A stretch of 64,000 bases of DNA from Streptomyces corallincola (lineage in GTDB: Bacteria > Actinomycetota > Actinomycetes > Streptomycetales > Streptomycetaceae): positions 281,044 through 345,043 of the forward strand of contig NZ_JAHRXF010000001.1 in NCBI RefSeq assembly GCF_019104725.1. Reading direction: 5' to 3'. The notes beneath the pieces are model-generated. The model saw only the letters and a list, made by a program, of their open reading frames with translations. It searched no databases and was not told where the DNA came from. A program made the position numbers and the translations under genes. Below are positions 61,824 through 64,000 of this stretch, one piece after another. The first letter of the stretch is position 1. Each line of letters begins with the position of its first letter.

Positions 61824-63188
61824 TCAGCCCCCCCACACGGCGAGCCGCTCGATGGCGGCCATAGGGACCGGCAACCAGTCCGGCCGGTGTCTCGCCTCGT
61901 ACAGCACCTCGTACACCGCCCTGTCCGTTTCGTGCGCGCGCAGCAGCGCGTGCTTCTTGCGTGGGTCCCATCCGGCCCGCGCCGCGTACCCGGCGCAGAA
62001 CGCCTCCCGGCAGCGCCGCGCCCACTCCGGCCGCCACGGTCGGCGCTGCCGGGCCGCGTAGTCGAAGGAGCGCAGCATCCCGGCCACGTCCCGTACCGGC
62101 GACTGCGGCGCCGTCCGCTCGGAGAGCGGCCGGGACGGCTCGCCCTCGAAGTCGATCACGAACCACTCGCGCCCCGCCCGCAGCACCTGCCCGAGGTGCA
62201 GGTCGCCGTGGATGCGCTGGGCGGGCGGCCCGCTGTCGCACCCGGCCAGCGCGCCGAACGCGGCCCGCAGTCCGGGCCCGAACGGCCGCAGCTGGGGCAC
62301 CGACCGGGTGGCCGCCTCCAGCTGGGCGCACATGTCGTCCACCGTACGGCCCAGTTGGTCCGGTCCGGCGGGCTCGAACGCCTCGGCCAGCGCGAGATGC
62401 ACCTCCGCCATCGTGCGGCCCAGCTCACGGGCCTCGGCGGTGAAGTCGTCGCCCCGTGCCAGCGCGTCAAGCGCCAGGGTCCAGCCGTCGCTGGCGTCCG
62501 GCAGGAACGGCTGGAGCACCCCCAGCGTCGCCCGGAGCGGTGCGCTGGTGCTGAACCACGCCACCGGCGCCGGTACCCGTGCGCACCCCTGCGCGGCCAG
62601 CGCGCCCGGCACCTCCAGGTCCGGGTTGACGCCCGGCTGGATACGGCGGAACAGCTTCAGGATGTAGGCGTCGCCGTACACGATCGAGGAGTTGGACTGC
62701 TCCGCGTCCAGCAGCCGGGGCGGCAGCGCGCCCGGCAGCCGGGCGGTGTCGGTGGCCTCGAAGCGCAGCGGCCCCGCCGTGCCCGGCTGGCGCAGCCGCT
62801 CCAGGAGCAGATGCGCCGAGCGCGGGTCGTGCAGCGCGTCGTACACCGCGAGACCGGCGAACGGCCCCTCCTCGACCCGCCCGACGAACGCCCGTTCCAG
62901 CCGGGGTGCCAGATCCCGGCGCATGCCCAGCAGCAACTGGTAGCAGTCGCCGGGCGGTTGGGTACCGCCCGGCGTCGGTACCGGCGCGTGCGAGGCGTGC
63001 ACCAGCAGATGCAGACACCCGGGGAACAGCTCGGTCATCGACAGCACCGACAGGTCGGTGACCGGCCGGTCCTTGCCCGCGAACCAGCGCTGCGCGGGCA
63101 GCCACTCACGCAGCAGCTCGGTCAGTGAGGCCGCGGACCGGGCGGTGCCGGATGTGACCGGCGGTCGGGGCGTGATCGTCTTCGGCAT
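61824..63188 (-). CDS. mak: maltokinase
   Basis: The 454-aa protein phosphorylates maltose to maltose-1-phosphate, feeding GlgE. It has the Mak/Pep2 N-terminal cap ([14 protein letters not shown]) and an aminoglycoside-kinase-like fold with catalytic [11 protein letters not shown] (Asp) and metal [13 protein letters not shown] (Asp), and [26 protein letters not shown] chose ATG 63188 with AAAGGA upstream. It is 31 bases after treS and overlaps nothing; TreS and Mak form a complex in relatives. Confidence 0.93.
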   Translation of the reverse strand: MPKTITPRPPVTSGTARSAASLTELLREWLPAQRWFAGKDRPVTDLSVLSMTELFPGCLHLLVHASHAPVPTPGGTQPPGDCYQLLLGMRRDLAPRLERAFVGRVEEGPFAGLAVYDALHDPRSAHLLLERLRQPGTAGPLRFEATDTARLPGALPPRLLDAEQSNSSIVYGDAYILKLFRRIQPGVNPDLEVPGALAAQGCARVPAPVAWFSTSAPLRATLGVLQPFLPDASDGWTLALDALARGDDFTAEARELGRTMAEVHLALAEAFEPAGPDQLGRTVDDMCAQLEAATRSVPQLRPFGPGLRAAFGALAGCDSGPPAQRIHGDLHLGQVLRAGREWFVIDFEGEPSRPLSERTAPQSPVRDVAGMLRSFDYAARQRRPWRPEWARRCREAFCAGYAARAGWDPRKKHALLRAHETDRAVYEVLYEARHRPDWLPVPMAAIERLAVWGG

Positions 63189-63219
63189 GGTGACGCGTCC
63201 TTTCCTCGGTGCCGGGCGG

Positions 63220-64000
<781 letters not shown>

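Noticed and set aside
58781..61864. 1027-aa plus-strand frame over glgB
   Set aside because: Antisense shadow of glgB and the GCS2-family gene; no ribosome binding site and no recognisable domain.

Overview
The window is ordinary high-GC actinomycete chromosome, most likely Streptomyces or a close relative. The signs are GC-rich third codon positions throughout, GGAGG-type ribosome binding sites with many GTG and TTG starts, an SsgA-like sporulation protein, a WhiB-like protein, sigma-B/F-family sigma factors with HATPase partners, and a GlgE-pathway gene run (treS, maltokinase, glgB). I see no prophage, transposase, CRISPR array, tRNA or rRNA, and no secondary-metabolite core enzyme. All calls come from reading the sequence and its translations; no database search was run.

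Layout. 1-4.3 kb: start of an SDR gene, a 56-aa gene, an acyl-CoA dehydrogenase divergent from an aldo/keto reductase across a perfect 8 x 15 bp tandem repeat, then a BlaI-type repressor overlapping an M56 metalloprotease. 4.5-9.6 kb: a VOC protein and adenosine deaminase, a DinB-like protein, and a LysR regulator divergent from an aldo/keto reductase. 9.9-12.4 kb: a stress-sigma region with an RsbW-like HATPase protein and a sigma-B/F-family factor facing each other, both preceded by sigma-B-type promoter matches. 12.4-19.9 kb: VOC proteins, RNase HI with an extra C-terminal module, a flavin monooxygenase, and an MFS exporter overlapping its TetR regulator behind a clear operator. 19.9-24.4 kb (minus strand): a membrane protein, an SsgA-like protein, a PLP-dependent dehydratase, AIM24 and a beta-lactamase-fold hydrolase. 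24.7-31.4 kb: secreted hydrolases (M4 protease, alpha-galactosidase, SGNH hydrolase) with a ROK regulator that appears to be leaderless.

31.4-34.9 kb holds the most unusual set: three overlapping minus-strand genes encoding a receiver + thioredoxin-fold + thioredoxin-reductase-like fusion that lacks both CxxC centres, a cyclic-nucleotide-domain histidine kinase, and a UBP-type zinc-finger protein. They look like one redox or nucleotide-responsive signalling unit. 35-38.7 kb: VOC, DUF4032, MBL-fold and AlkB genes, with a palindrome array and an SOS-box-like site. 38.7-47 kb: TetR plus a flavin dehydrogenase, a secreted M1 peptidase, WhiB-like, saccharopine-dehydrogenase-like opposite TetR, and a LysG/LysE pair. 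47-51.3 kb: an MFS exporter and a second stress cluster (cNMP-domain protein, 71-aa gene, HATPase protein, sigma factor). 51.4-58 kb: FUSC transporter, type II NADH dehydrogenase, a third HATPase protein and an acyl-CoA ligase. 58-64 kb: a GCS2-family ligase, then glgB-mak-treS, which together turn trehalose into maltose-1-phosphate and branch the resulting alpha-glucan; treS runs off the right edge.
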